From contig OZ254179.1 of assembly GCA_965268675.1 (NCBI GenBank), positions 744,001 to 808,000 of the forward strand: a stretch of DNA of 64,000 nucleotides, read 5' to 3'. The first letter of the stretch is position 1. Every line of letters begins with the position of its first letter. The notes beneath the pieces were generated by a model. That model saw nothing but the letters and a program-made list of their open reading frames with translations. It ran no database searches and was not told where the DNA came from. The position numbers and the translations under genes were made by a program. Below are positions 25,174 through 34,519 of this stretch, piece by piece. The DNA comes from AAA044-D11 sp009705075 (lineage in GTDB: Bacteria; Actinomycetota; Actinomycetes; Nanopelagicales; Nanopelagicaceae).

Positions 25174-26357
25174 TAGGAGATTTCCAGATTGTCTATAAAA
25201 TTTCTGAAATTGCGGACTACTTCTCCTACGCTATCGCCGCCAAATTTTTCTAGTACTGCATCCGCCAAAACAAGTGCGACCATGGCTTCGGCAACGATTC
25301 CAGCTGCGGGAACTGCACAGACATCTGATCTCTGATTTATAGCCTTCGCAGGTTCTCTAGTTACTGTGTCAATCGTGTCAAGAGCTTTAGGAACAGTGGA
25401 GATAGGTTTCATCGCAACCCGAACTCGCAAAATTTCGCCGTTGGATATGCCGCCCTCAGTCCCTCCTGCTCGATCTGTGCGACGAACAATTTTTCCGGCC
25501 GAGTTCTTTTCGATTTCATCGTGAGCACTTGAACCTCGACGTTTTGCGGTTTCGAAGCCATCACCAATTTCTACGCCCTTTATAGCCTGAATTCCCATTA
25601 GAGCACCTGCAAGTTTGGAATCCAACCTTCGGTCCCAGTGAGTGTGCGAGCCAAGCCCGACCGGCATACCAAATGCCAAAATTTCTACAACTCCGCCAAG
25701 AGTGTCGCCATCTTTATGCGCACTTTCAATTTCGGAGATCATTGCAGCGCTAACGCTCTTATCAAACGCCCGAACTGGATCGTTATCGATATCCGTACGA
25801 TCGCTAAATGCAGGCAGTTTGTAATCAATTGGTGCTGCAGCTTTTCCAATTGATAGAACGTGGCTCATAATTTTAATTCCAACAGTCTGCTCCAAGAAAG
25901 CTCTCGCGACTGCGCCAAGAGCGACACGTGCCGCGGTTTCTCGCGCACTTGCTCGTTCTAAAATGGGTCTTGCATCATCAAAATCGTATTTCTGCATTCC
26001 AACTAAATCTGCATGGCCTGGTCTAGGTCGAGTCAGTGGTGCATTTCGTGCGAGTTCGCTTAACTCTTTTTCGTCAACAACTTCTGCTGCCATCACTTTT
26101 GACCACTTCGGCCATTCCGAATTAGCAATCTGCAATGCAATAGGTCCACCTTGAGTCTTACCATGGCGGACCCCGCCAAGAATGGAGACCACATCCGCTT
26201 CAAAAGTCTGTCTTGCACCGCGCCCAAAACCTAATCGACGTCGTTGTAAATCCGCATCTATCATCTCTTTGGTTATTTCAATGTGGGCGGGCATTCCCTC
26301 TAAAATCGCGCTAAGCGCAGGACCATGCGATTCACCAGCAGTCAACCAACGAATCAC
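25173..26357 (-). CDS. aroC: Chorismate synthase
   Basis: Converts EPSP to chorismate with reduced FMN as cofactor, the final shared step to aromatic amino acids and folate. Family signatures GESHGPALSAI near the N-terminus, RPGHADLVGMQKYDFDDAR and RASARETAARVA are present; 394 residues. GTG at 26357 has a GAGGAG ribosome binding site 6 nt upstream. It leads the aro cluster, and the 93-bp gap upstream could contain a promoter. Chorismate also feeds the PabB-PabC fusion at 57138. Confidence 0.97.
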   Translation of the reverse strand: MIRWLTAGESHGPALSAILEGMPAHIEITKEMIDADLQRRRLGFGRGARQTFEADVVSILGGVRHGKTQGGPIALQIANSEWPKWSKVMAAEVVDEKELSELARNAPLTRPRPGHADLVGMQKYDFDDARPILERASARETAARVALGAVARAFLEQTVGIKIMSHVLSIGKAAAPIDYKLPAFSDRTDIDNDPVRAFDKSVSAAMISEIESAHKDGDTLGGVVEILAFGMPVGLGSHTHWDRRLDSKLAGALMGIQAIKGVEIGDGFETAKRRGSSAHDEIEKNSAGKIVRRTDRAGGTEGGISNGEILRVRVAMKPISTVPKALDTIDTVTREPAKAINQRSDVCAVPAAGIVAEAMVALVLADAVLEKFGGDSVGEVVRNFRNFIDNLEIS

Positions 26358-26450
26358 AATTTACTCCTCTATATTTTTCAATTTATAGCGCCTTCGCAGG
26401 CTCCTATTGTGGCAGATATCCCGCTCCCCCCGCTTGAATTAAAGCGAAAA

Positions 26451-26870
26451 TCAGAGAATCGACGCGAAAAAACCAGAAAAAATAAAAGGCGCGAATGGAA
26501 TATTGCCGTTATATCTACGAAAAATGAGAACAAAAAACGCACTTGAGATTCCGCCAAGAACCCAACATAGGCTGAATGATTGAAGCCATGAACTAAAGCT
26601 CGTGGGCCAGAACGAGATTATCCAAAACAATTTCAAATCCCCCGCACCAATTCTCCCGCTAAATACCAGGTGAAGAGTTGCCAACAGCAGAGTTGCGACC
26701 AAGATTTGGATCAAAGTTTGTGAGGAAAATTGCTTCCAATTTAGAACAAAGGTGAAGCCAGAAAACCAAAGTAAATCTCTATTTCGAATTATTCTAAATT
26801 TTAGATCGCAAATCGAAATATTCAAGGCAAAAATTAAATAACCAAATATTGATAAGACCCTGACCATCAC
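26451..26870 (-). CDS. Prepilin peptidase / A24 aspartic protease, short form
   Basis: 139-residue polytopic membrane protein of the A24 family, which cleaves class III signal peptides of type IV pilins. Both catalytic aspartates are visible: ICDLKFR near residue 22 and the signature GAGDLKLF near 75, along with about five hydrophobic segments. It lacks the N-terminal methylase domain of classical PilD, as do archaeal and many actinobacterial (TadV/CpaA-like) enzymes. GTG 26870 or ATG 26867 may be the start. It lies between aroE and aroC, the same place as in Mycobacterium, with no pilin gene nearby in the window. Confidence 0.82.
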   Translation of the reverse strand: MMVRVLSIFGYLIFALNISICDLKFRIIRNRDLLWFSGFTFVLNWKQFSSQTLIQILVATLLLATLHLVFSGRIGAGDLKLFWIISFWPTSFSSWLQSFSLCWVLGGISSAFFVLIFRRYNGNIPFAPFIFSGFFASIL

Positions 26871-26918
26871 CCAAACCTAATAGGCGGTTTACCGAGTAAG
26901 TTACACCTGTGGGTAGAG

Positions 26919-27707
26919 TTAGCTATCTGCGATGTGAGTCAGCAGCGCGCTTCTCATCTCGTCTAAATCGAATTCCACTTGCGTAAAAAGCTTGATCTGG
27001 AAGAGCGCTTGCTCTACCAATAGCTCCTTGCCAGAAATGACTGAGCCTCCGAGCTCTGCAAAGCGAGATGCCAGCGGTGTTGGCCATGGCTTATACAAAC
27101 ATTCCAATAACTTACCTTCGGCGCTCTTGAGCGATGTAACGTAATTATCAAATGCCCCGGCTGGTGTGCTTTGGATAATTAAATCGTAATCAGCTAACGG
27201 AGCCGACATCTCGCGAATATTTATTGAAAGATCGGGGGCGGCTTTCGAAATACCAGTTATGCGAGCTGGATTACGCAATAAAACATCAAGTTGAGAAATC
27301 TTCGAATTAAGAGAACCTGCTGCCGCTCTTGCAGTTCCTCCAGCACCAATGATTGCGACTTTTGCGCTCGAAGAAACTGATAACAAATTATCGAAGGCCA
27401 GTAGATCGGTCGAGGTTGCTAACCAGTTCGTTCCAATTCGGTAAATAGTATTAGCCGAGTTTATTCTCTTAGTACGCTCATCAATATTTGTTGTTACTTC
27501 AAAAGCTACTTCTTTCAGTGGCATGGTGAGCGAGAAACCGTCCCAAGTAGCGCCTGAATTTTCAGCAAAGAATCGCAGAAAGGAACTCTCATCTAACTCA
27601 ATCGCTTCATAATCGGCTGCGATTCCAAGAATTTCGTAAGCTTTCTTATGAATCCTAGGTGAAAGCGAGTGGAGAATCGGAGACCCTAGAACGGCTGCTC
27701 TCATCAT
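26919..27707 (-). CDS. aroE: Shikimate dehydrogenase
   Basis: NADPH-dependent reduction of 3-dehydroshikimate. N-terminal substrate domain with SPILHSLSPRIHK and the catalytic Lys in GFSLTMPLKE (where the family usually has VTxPxK), and a Rossmann domain with GAGGTARAA. The catalytic Asp position is in STDLLAFDN. 262 residues, short but normal for actinobacteria. ATG at 27707 overlaps the mltG stop (ATGA). Separated from the other aro genes only by the prepilin peptidase. Confidence 0.93.
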   Translation of the reverse strand: MMRAAVLGSPILHSLSPRIHKKAYEILGIAADYEAIELDESSFLRFFAENSGATWDGFSLTMPLKEVAFEVTTNIDERTKRINSANTIYRIGTNWLATSTDLLAFDNLLSVSSSAKVAIIGAGGTARAAAGSLNSKISQLDVLLRNPARITGISKAAPDLSINIREMSAPLADYDLIIQSTPAGAFDNYVTSLKSAEGKLLECLYKPWPTPLASRFAELGGSVISGKELLVEQALFQIKLFTQVEFDLDEMRSALLTHIADS

Positions 27708-28705
27708 TCGAACTTACCTGCCGCAACATTCATATTGAATTCGGTATTCCACTTTGAAAATTCCGAAAAATCTTTAGTGAATCTGGTATCACCAGGGGCT
27801 ACAGTAATGAAATACAGCCAATCGCCGTTGGCAGGATTTAGGCTCGCAGAGATGGCCGCGGTACTTGGATTCGAGATCGGAGTCGGCGGAAGCCCAACTC
27901 TTCTATAGGTGTTGTATGGCGAATTTATCTGAGTTGCTTTCCGCGAAAGCGTGATTTTACCGCGCAGGTCAGCCGCATACTGAACAGTCGAATTCAGCTG
28001 CAAGGCCATTCCGATTTTCAATCTATTGTAAATAACTCGCGCGACTTTAGCGAAATTTTCTGGGTCGCCTTCGATCTGCACCATCGAAGCAATAGTAAGC
28101 ACCTCATATCCGCTAAATTTCTCGAAACCATTATCGATACCATTTTGTAAGTTCTCAGATTTTGCCCTTGCAACCATGGTTTTTAACGCAGCTGCGATTG
28201 AAGTGTCCAACTCGAAGGAATAATGAGCTGGGAAGAGCGAACCTTCCAAGGATTTGGTCGAGGATGGATAGAGCGACTTAACAGATTTAAAACCAGTATT
28301 GCTCTTCGAGATATGGTCATTTGCGCGAAGTTGCGCAAGCACATCAGAAAAAGTTGAACCCTCTTTAACTACTAACAAGTTATTTAGGCGCTTGGGATCT
28401 AGCAATTGAACAACGGCTTCTTTCACCGGAATCTGAGTTTGGATGGTGTGTGATCCTGCGCTAATACCTTGCGCTCTAGGATTATTTGTAAATTCTTCAA
28501 TGAATTTCTCTGAACTTTTAATTACACCATCACTCTCGAGGCGAGTTGCAATAGAGCTCCCCAATTCGCCATCTTGAATAAAGAATTCGAGTTCACTGCC
28601 AGCCTTTCCGGAAGGAAAGTCATTCGAGGGTTGAATCCGAATAAATCCAATTACGACGAGCGCGCAGCACAAAGTAATGGCAAATATTTTGCGTTGTAGC
28701 TTCAC
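27704..28705 (-). CDS. mltG: Endolytic murein transglycosylase
   Basis: Membrane-anchored YceG-like enzyme that cuts nascent glycan strands and sets their length. A single N-terminal membrane segment (residues ~6-24), a LysM-like region (VKEGSTFSDVLAQL) and the catalytic region with the conserved Glu in ASMVQIEGD followed by VARVIYNRLKIGM. 333 residues. GTG at 28705 starts 2 bp after ruvX. The alaS-ruvX-mltG-aroE order is shared with Mycobacterium. Confidence 0.93.
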   Translation of the reverse strand: MKLQRKIFAITLCCALVVIGFIRIQPSNDFPSGKAGSELEFFIQDGELGSSIATRLESDGVIKSSEKFIEEFTNNPRAQGISAGSHTIQTQIPVKEAVVQLLDPKRLNNLLVVKEGSTFSDVLAQLRANDHISKSNTGFKSVKSLYPSSTKSLEGSLFPAHYSFELDTSIAAALKTMVARAKSENLQNGIDNGFEKFSGYEVLTIASMVQIEGDPENFAKVARVIYNRLKIGMALQLNSTVQYAADLRGKITLSRKATQINSPYNTYRRVGLPPTPISNPSTAAISASLNPANGDWLYFITVAPGDTRFTKDFSEFSKWNTEFNMNVAAGKFE

Positions 28706-28707
28706 TG

Positions 28708-29151
28708 TTAGAACCGATTCATGGGTTCACCCTGGATACGTTCTTGGTTTAACGCAGATTCTAGAATCGCAGTTGCTGCCATGGAATCAATCTGTTCTTT
28801 AGAACTCTTTGAATCATGCCCAGCTTCTCTTAGCGTTCGATTCGCTGAAACAGTAGTCATACGTTCATCTATCAAATAAATGGGAGATGTTGTTATTGTT
28901 TGGATTAATTCTGCAAAACCTTTAACGGCCCGGCTTTTCTCTCCTTCAGCACCTGAAAGGTGAATTGGGAAACCTATTGCAGTATAAATCGGGTCATAAT
29001 CTTGATATAGGCGTTTCAATTCAATTTCAAGAGCGCCTTGTGAATTAGGAAGATACGCCAGCGGCGAGGCAAGAATTCCAGATGGATCCGTAACTGCTAC
29101 TCCGATGCGAACATCACCAAAATCAAAGGCGATTCTCCGTCCGCGTTGCAC
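28708..29151 (-). CDS. ruvX: Putative pre-16S rRNA nuclease / Holliday junction resolvase-like protein
   Basis: RNase H-fold protein of the YqgF family, linked to 5' maturation of 16S rRNA. The catalytic DFGDVRIGVAV, the Glu in IDERMTTVSA, and the final Asp in EQIDSMAA are present in 147 residues. GTG at 29151 shares one base with the alaS stop (TAGTG), the usual tight coupling of these genes. Confidence 0.93.
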   Translation of the reverse strand: MQRGRRIAFDFGDVRIGVAVTDPSGILASPLAYLPNSQGALEIELKRLYQDYDPIYTAIGFPIHLSGAEGEKSRAVKGFAELIQTITTSPIYLIDERMTTVSANRTLREAGHDSKSSKEQIDSMAATAILESALNQERIQGEPMNRF

Positions 29152-31847
29152 TAATTACCTACGATTTGGCCAATTGAATTGCAAATAGCAATTAAAGCGT
29201 TGCCAATTTCTCCATGGTTAGCTCCCCCACCCTGCGCGAAGTCATCCTTACCGCCGCCGCCGCCACCCAGAATTTCTGAACCTAACTTCACTAATGAGCC
29301 TGCTTTGATTCCAGACTTTATGGCGTTTGGAGAAACTGCCACTACGAGAGTTGAACGCTCATCCCCCTTAGATGCAAGAAGAACAATCCCATCCGTCAAT
29401 CGATTTCGCAGGTCTAGTGCGATAGTTCTGAGGTCATCCCCCGAAATATCTCGCTCTAATTCGGCGCTGAGAACTTCGAAACCAGAAATTCTTGTAGTTG
29501 ATTTCAAAAGCGTCGTAGCAGAAGCGAGAATTTGGGCCGTTTTAAATGCTGCTAACTCCTTCTCGACTCCTTTAAGTTTTTCGACCAAATCTGAAATTCG
29601 TGATGGCAATTCTTCTACTCGAGCACCCTTGACAATCTGAGTCAGTGAATTAAGTAATAAATGTTCTCGTGCTAAAAATCCATATGCATCTCTGCCGACC
29701 AAAGCTTCAACGCGTCTTACCCCAGCGCCGATTGACGCTTCTGAAAGCAACTTGACTAGTCCCAATTCACCAGAAGATTTCACATGTGTGCCACCGCATA
29801 ATTCATGTGCCCAATCGCCAACGCTTACGACGCGCACTTGATCACCGTATTTCTCACCAAACAACGCCATTGCTCCCATCGCTTTGGCTTCAGGCTGTGT
29901 CATAACTTTCGCAGTTACGCTCAAATTTTCCAATAACAAATTGTTTACGCGCCCCTCAACTTCCTCCAAAACACTTGGCGGTACTGCTCCAGTTGCGGGA
30001 AAATCAAATCTAAATCGACCAGGTGAATTCTCAGATCCAGCTTGGGTAGCGGTCTCACCTAAAATTTCGCGGAATGCTTTATGAACCATGTGCGTGGCGG
30101 TGTGCGCTCTAGATATGGCAAGTCTGCGTTCAAAATCAATCGTCGCCAGTGCACTGCTCTTTAAATCAATACTTCCTGAAATAACTTGGCCGCGGTGAAT
30201 AAACAATCCAGGAACTGGTGTTTGAACATCATCGATTTCAACAACCGCGCCATTAGAAAGCGTAATTAAACCGCCATCGGGAAGTTGCCCGCCACCTTCT
30301 GCGTAGAACGGTGTGCGATCCAAAATTATCTCGACATCACTATTAACTTCGGCTTCAGCCACCGACTTACCTTCAACCATAATTGCAGAAATCTTGGCTT
30401 CACTAGACATCTCGGTATATCCAGTGAACTTTGTAGCACCAGATGCATCAAAAATTTTTCGATACTCGCTTACATCTGTGTGACCTGTCTTCTTCGCTCT
30501 AGCATCAGCTTTAGCCCGGTCCTTCTGCTCTTTCATTAATTTACGAAAGCCCTCTTCATCAACTGAGAGTCCTTGCTCGGATGCCATTTCAAGCGTTAGA
30601 TCAAAGGGAAATCCATAGGTATCGTGAAGTTTGAAAACGGTCTCACCATCTAATTTTTCAGAATGACTCTTCTTTGAACTACTTGCAGCGACGTCAAATA
30701 TTTGGGTGCCGCTCTTCAAGGTGGTTAGGAATGACTCTTCTTCATTCATCGTAACTGCGGTTATGCGCTCTTGGTTCTCAATCAATTCCGGATATTGCGC
30801 GCCCATCGCACCAATAGCAGCACCAACCAGCTCGCGAGAGGTTGGGTCACCAGCGCCAAGGATGCGCATATTTCTGATTGTTCTCCGCATCATTCGGCGA
30901 AGTACATATCCCCGACCTTCATTGCCTGGGAGCACTCCATCGCCAATCAACATCATCGAGGTTCTGGCATGGTCTGCAATTACTCGCAACGCAACATCGC
31001 TCTTCTCGTTGGAACCGTATTTAACTCCGGTTAACTGCGAGGCCATATTGAGTATCTGCATCGTTGTATCTATTTCATAAATATTTTCTACGCCTTGGAG
31101 CAAAGCCGCCATGCGCTCTAGGCCCAAACCGGTGTCGATACTTTTCGCAGGAAGCTCTCCGAGAATCGGGAAGTCATCTTTTCCAGATCCAGGACCACGC
31201 ATATTCTGCATGAATACCAAGTTCCAAACTTCTAGGTAGCGATCCTCATCGGCTATTGGTCCACCATCGCGACCATATTCCGGTCCGCGATCATAATAAA
31301 TTTCAGAGCAAGGACCACAGGGACCAGGTACTCCCATCGACCAGAAGTTATCTTCCATTCCGCGGCGCTGAATTCGCTCCTTTGGAACTCCAATTTGTTT
31401 ATGCCAGATATCTGCTGCTTCATCATCATTCTGAAAAACTGTAACCCAGAGTTTCTCTTCTGGAAATCCATAACCGCCATCGGCTACGGGTTTAGTCAAC
31501 AACTCCCAAGCAAGTGCTATTGCGCCCTCCTTGAAATAATCACCGAATGAGAAATTTCCACACATCTGGAAGAAAGAGGCATGCCTGGTTGTTTTTCCAA
31601 CCTCATCAATGTCTAGAGTTCTTACGCATTTTTGAACTGAAGTCGCGCGTTCGTAAGGCGGTTTCATCTCGCCCAAGAAGAAGGGCTTAAACGGAACCAT
31701 TCCCGCATTTACTAAAAGTAGATTTGGATCGTCGGCGATTAAAGATGCCGATGGCACGACCGTGTGTTTTAGCCCCTGGCTATTTCCTGATTCGAAAAAT
31801 TGTAGCCAACGTGACCTTATCTCTGCAGAATTCACGCTCCTACTCAA
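29151..31847 (-). CDS. alaS: Alanyl-tRNA synthetase
   Basis: 898-residue class II synthetase with N-terminal catalytic domain (NAGMVPFKPFFLG), anticodon-independent tRNA recognition region, an editing domain with HTATH and CGGTH metal motifs for clearing mischarged Ser/Gly, and a C-terminal DHHA1-type domain ending in a glycine-rich GGGGGGK segment. TTG at 31847 overlaps DUF948 by 8 bp; GTG at 31835 is an alternative start that drops four residues. No defects seen. Confidence 0.97.
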   Translation of the reverse strand: MSRSVNSAEIRSRWLQFFESGNSQGLKHTVVPSASLIADDPNLLLVNAGMVPFKPFFLGEMKPPYERATSVQKCVRTLDIDEVGKTTRHASFFQMCGNFSFGDYFKEGAIALAWELLTKPVADGGYGFPEEKLWVTVFQNDDEAADIWHKQIGVPKERIQRRGMEDNFWSMGVPGPCGPCSEIYYDRGPEYGRDGGPIADEDRYLEVWNLVFMQNMRGPGSGKDDFPILGELPAKSIDTGLGLERMAALLQGVENIYEIDTTMQILNMASQLTGVKYGSNEKSDVALRVIADHARTSMMLIGDGVLPGNEGRGYVLRRMMRRTIRNMRILGAGDPTSRELVGAAIGAMGAQYPELIENQERITAVTMNEEESFLTTLKSGTQIFDVAASSSKKSHSEKLDGETVFKLHDTYGFPFDLTLEMASEQGLSVDEEGFRKLMKEQKDRAKADARAKKTGHTDVSEYRKIFDASGATKFTGYTEMSSEAKISAIMVEGKSVAEAEVNSDVEIILDRTPFYAEGGGQLPDGGLITLSNGAVVEIDDVQTPVPGLFIHRGQVISGSIDLKSSALATIDFERRLAISRAHTATHMVHKAFREILGETATQAGSENSPGRFRFDFPATGAVPPSVLEEVEGRVNNLLLENLSVTAKVMTQPEAKAMGAMALFGEKYGDQVRVVSVGDWAHELCGGTHVKSSGELGLVKLLSEASIGAGVRRVEALVGRDAYGFLAREHLLLNSLTQIVKGARVEELPSRISDLVEKLKGVEKELAAFKTAQILASATTLLKSTTRISGFEVLSAELERDISGDDLRTIALDLRNRLTDGIVLLASKGDERSTLVVAVSPNAIKSGIKAGSLVKLGSEILGGGGGGKDDFAQGGGANHGEIGNALIAICNSIGQIVGN

Positions 31848-32232
31848 ACTCCTCGTCGGAGGTAGTGCGCTTACTCTTCTTCTTCGAGGTTTCTGATTTT
31901 TTCTTCAACTTCGAGACTGCAATTAGGGCACTGGCGGCGTTCATTGCCATCTTGTTCTTATCCAAAAATTCCTCTGTGGTATCGGAAATTTTTGTCGTTA
32001 GCCCTTCGACGGTTTTAGTCACCTTGTTAATACTCTGCAGCGGTCCATTGATGAGTTCCACCGTTAAGGTCACTTCTTCCAGAAGAGGTGTTACCTCTTT
32101 GGTTAAATCTGTAATTGCTGCTCCCGCTTGATCTACCAAACGACCCACTCTAATTACCGCATATCCGAGTGCGAGTGCAATAACAAAAAGGGAGAGCGCT
32201 GCGATTATCGTTGCAATTCCACCTGGACCCAT
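31840..32232 (-). CDS. DUF948 membrane protein
   Basis: 130-residue protein with one N-terminal transmembrane segment (residues ~6-26), then amphipathic, coiled-coil-like repeats (DLTKEVTPLLEEVT, VTKTVEGLTTKIS) and a Lys-rich C-terminus. This matches DUF948, found next to alaS in many actinobacteria. Function is unknown; the topology suggests a short membrane anchor with a helical cytoplasmic tail. Sits 25 bp after the FtsH-like gene and overlaps alaS. Confidence 0.85.
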   Translation of the reverse strand: MGPGGIATIIAALSLFVIALALGYAVIRVGRLVDQAGAAITDLTKEVTPLLEEVTLTVELINGPLQSINKVTKTVEGLTTKISDTTEEFLDKNKMAMNAASALIAVSKLKKKSETSKKKSKRTTSDEEFE

Positions 32233-32257
32233 AGTTCTAGCCTACCTGATAGCAACC

Positions 32258-34519
32258 TTAAGAAGCTTCAAACACTGGAATAGGAAGATTAGGACGTTCA
32301 TGTTTTTGGTGGGCTACGACCGCTGCCAAGTGGTATTCCCATATTGCATCGAGATTTGCTTGGTTTGAATATGGGCGACCATCAACTAGCGGACCCTTCT
32401 CCCCATTCATCACTGCAACGACATCGTCACCAGAAATAGTTTTATGAATTTCAAGTGCGTGGGCCAAGGCTATGACCTTGAACTTATTCTCGCGCAAAAT
32501 CTCCTCAGCTCTCTGGAGTAGCGATGAAAGATTATTTTCAATTCGATCTCCCAAAGCCATACGTAAATCCTTGGTCCCGTCATCTTTTCCACGATTACCA
32601 CCAGGTGCGCCTACTTCATTTCTTCGGTTTGAAGCGTGAGACGAGATCGTTGACCCCATTCCCCAATGCCCCTCCATGAAACTCGCAATAGTTGTGGCGC
32701 TCTCTAAATCACCAGAAACACCTGATGAGTTATCACCCTCGAAGAACATTCGCTCTCCAGCCAGTGATGCGACCGAAACCAAAATGTCAGCTTCATATTC
32801 TGTGCGCCATCTCGTGAACTGATCATCTGGTGGAATGCTCGCAACCATTCCTAAATAGTCAGAACCCTTCTCGATAGTCGCAAGATCAATAGCCATGTGT
32901 TGGCGAACTAGGTGGGCCATTACGCCATGGCAGGCTTCATGCACTGCAACCGCATGACGTTCACGTTCAATGTATTCAACATCCTCAGCAGGGCCAAGGT
33001 CCTTCAGTTGTTTGGCCTTAATCACATCTGACCAAGTAATCGAAGTACGACCGTTTCTGATTGCCATAATTAAAGCCTCATTGATTGTGTCTTTAATAAT
33101 TGCACCGGTTGCATATGGCGTAATCGTCGCAAGTTTATCTACTTCTTCTGGCGATAATGAATGCGAAACTTTTGCCAAATAACCTTCATAAGTTCTTACG
33201 CGCCCAGCTTTGCTTGGATAACCAACGCGATACATACGATCTATTCGACCCGGACGCAGTAGTGCCTCATCGAGAGCTTCGGGCATATTTGTTGCCATAA
33301 CAACTAAAATTCGATACTTCGGTGGATTCTTAGGACGCATTCCAAGTGCTCTTCGAACAACACGGTTAATGAAACCTCTTGGTTTTTTCAAACCTGAAAG
33401 CTCTGTTAAGAGCGCCTGAAGTGTTCCCATGCCGCCACCACCGCCACCTGCAGCGCCACCCATTACAAATTGGTTGGAGTTCATAGCCGAAGTGGCAATC
33501 AGAGATTTTCCAGGTTCGGAAATATAAGTTCCGCCGTTGCATGGTGTACCGAACACTGCCTTGTTGGCGCTTGCCTCGAACATCGATGGTCTGCTTATTC
33601 CACGATTGCCAAGCGAGTCGGCTTCGTCGAAGAAGACAACGACTCCGCCATATCGCAGCGCCAATTTACGAAGTTTTCTAAAGAGCGATTTAACTTTCAA
33701 AATTCCTACGCCCATGAACATATTGGTGAATGCGCCCGGATCGACGAATACGAAGGGCTTACCAGTTTCACCCGCCATAGATTCAGCCATAAGAGTTTTA
33801 CCCGTACCAGGTGGGCCCCAGAGCAAAATACCGCCAGGCACATATCCGCCGTGTTTCTCGATTGATTCTGGTGTTTCAAGAAATAGAAGATTTTCGCGAA
33901 TCCGATTAAGAACGTGGTCCTGTCCCCAAACATCAGAGAAGCGGGTACGGATGTCATCTGGAAAATAGGTATCAACGCCACCGCGACTTAGGAACCAGAA
34001 GATTGCGCCGAATTGAATTACAACAAAGAAGACAGCAAATAGAAGTTGTCCCAGCATCGGAAGGGCCGCCCAGAGCGCTTTTGGCGCAAAGAAAAGCGCG
34101 CGTATTGGCGTTTCTTTGTAAATTGCGCCCAAGACAACAGAAAGCAGAACCACGAAGAGCAACCACTTGATAACTCTGCCTAAGCGATATCGATTCCAAT
34201 CGCTAAGTTTGTGTAACAAACGATCGATAAAGGCAAAATACTTCAGCCAAATACCGTGATACGGCGCGAGAAGTTCTGCCAATAGGAAGTGCAGTTGCCT
34301 GACTATTTCAATTACAGCAAGAACCGCTAACCAAATCTTTGATTCGAAAGTTTGCTTGACTGCATCACTGAAAGAGAGAATTGGATTATCGGCCATGCTG
34401 GCCCAAGCCAAAACGAAGAATGTTAATGCAAAAAGTAACAGGAACTTCGTACGATCATAGAACGAAAGTCTGATTCTCGTTTTTCTGTCAGTGTCTCGAG
34501 GCCGGCTTGTCTCGCTCAT
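32258..34519 (-). CDS. Divergent FtsH-like membrane AAA+ metalloprotease
   Basis: 753-residue membrane protease related to FtsH. Four hydrophobic segments lie before residue 180 (about 24-41, 62-80, 117-133 and 155-177), against two in canonical FtsH. The AAA+ domain has Walker A GPPGTGKT (235-242), a pore-loop FMG, Walker B VVVFFDEAD (293-301) and an arginine-finger region ATNMPEALDEALLRPGRIDR. About 65 residues are inserted between Walker B and that region, including a Gly-rich run (354-363). The zinc protease motif HEACH (527-531) and the third ligand Asp in SGDLESAT (604) are present, so it should be active. It overlaps a lipoprotein gene by ATGA. Substrates are unknown; it is not the classical ftsH, which lies elsewhere. 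Confidence 0.85.
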   Translation of the reverse strand: MSETSRPRDTDRKTRIRLSFYDRTKFLLLFALTFFVLAWASMADNPILSFSDAVKQTFESKIWLAVLAVIEIVRQLHFLLAELLAPYHGIWLKYFAFIDRLLHKLSDWNRYRLGRVIKWLLFVVLLSVVLGAIYKETPIRALFFAPKALWAALPMLGQLLFAVFFVVIQFGAIFWFLSRGGVDTYFPDDIRTRFSDVWGQDHVLNRIRENLLFLETPESIEKHGGYVPGGILLWGPPGTGKTLMAESMAGETGKPFVFVDPGAFTNMFMGVGILKVKSLFRKLRKLALRYGGVVVFFDEADSLGNRGISRPSMFEASANKAVFGTPCNGGTYISEPGKSLIATSAMNSNQFVMGGAAGGGGGGMGTLQALLTELSGLKKPRGFINRVVRRALGMRPKNPPKYRILVVMATNMPEALDEALLRPGRIDRMYRVGYPSKAGRVRTYEGYLAKVSHSLSPEEVDKLATITPYATGAIIKDTINEALIMAIRNGRTSITWSDVIKAKQLKDLGPAEDVEYIERERHAVAVHEACHGVMAHLVRQHMAIDLATIEKGSDYLGMVASIPPDDQFTRWRTEYEADILVSVASLAGERMFFEGDNSSGVSGDLESATTIASFMEGHWGMGSTISSHASNRRNEVGAPGGNRGKDDGTKDLRMALGDRIENNLSSLLQRAEEILRENKFKVIALAHALEIHKTISGDDVVAVMNGEKGPLVDGRPYSNQANLDAIWEYHLAAVVAHQKHERPNLPIPVFEAS

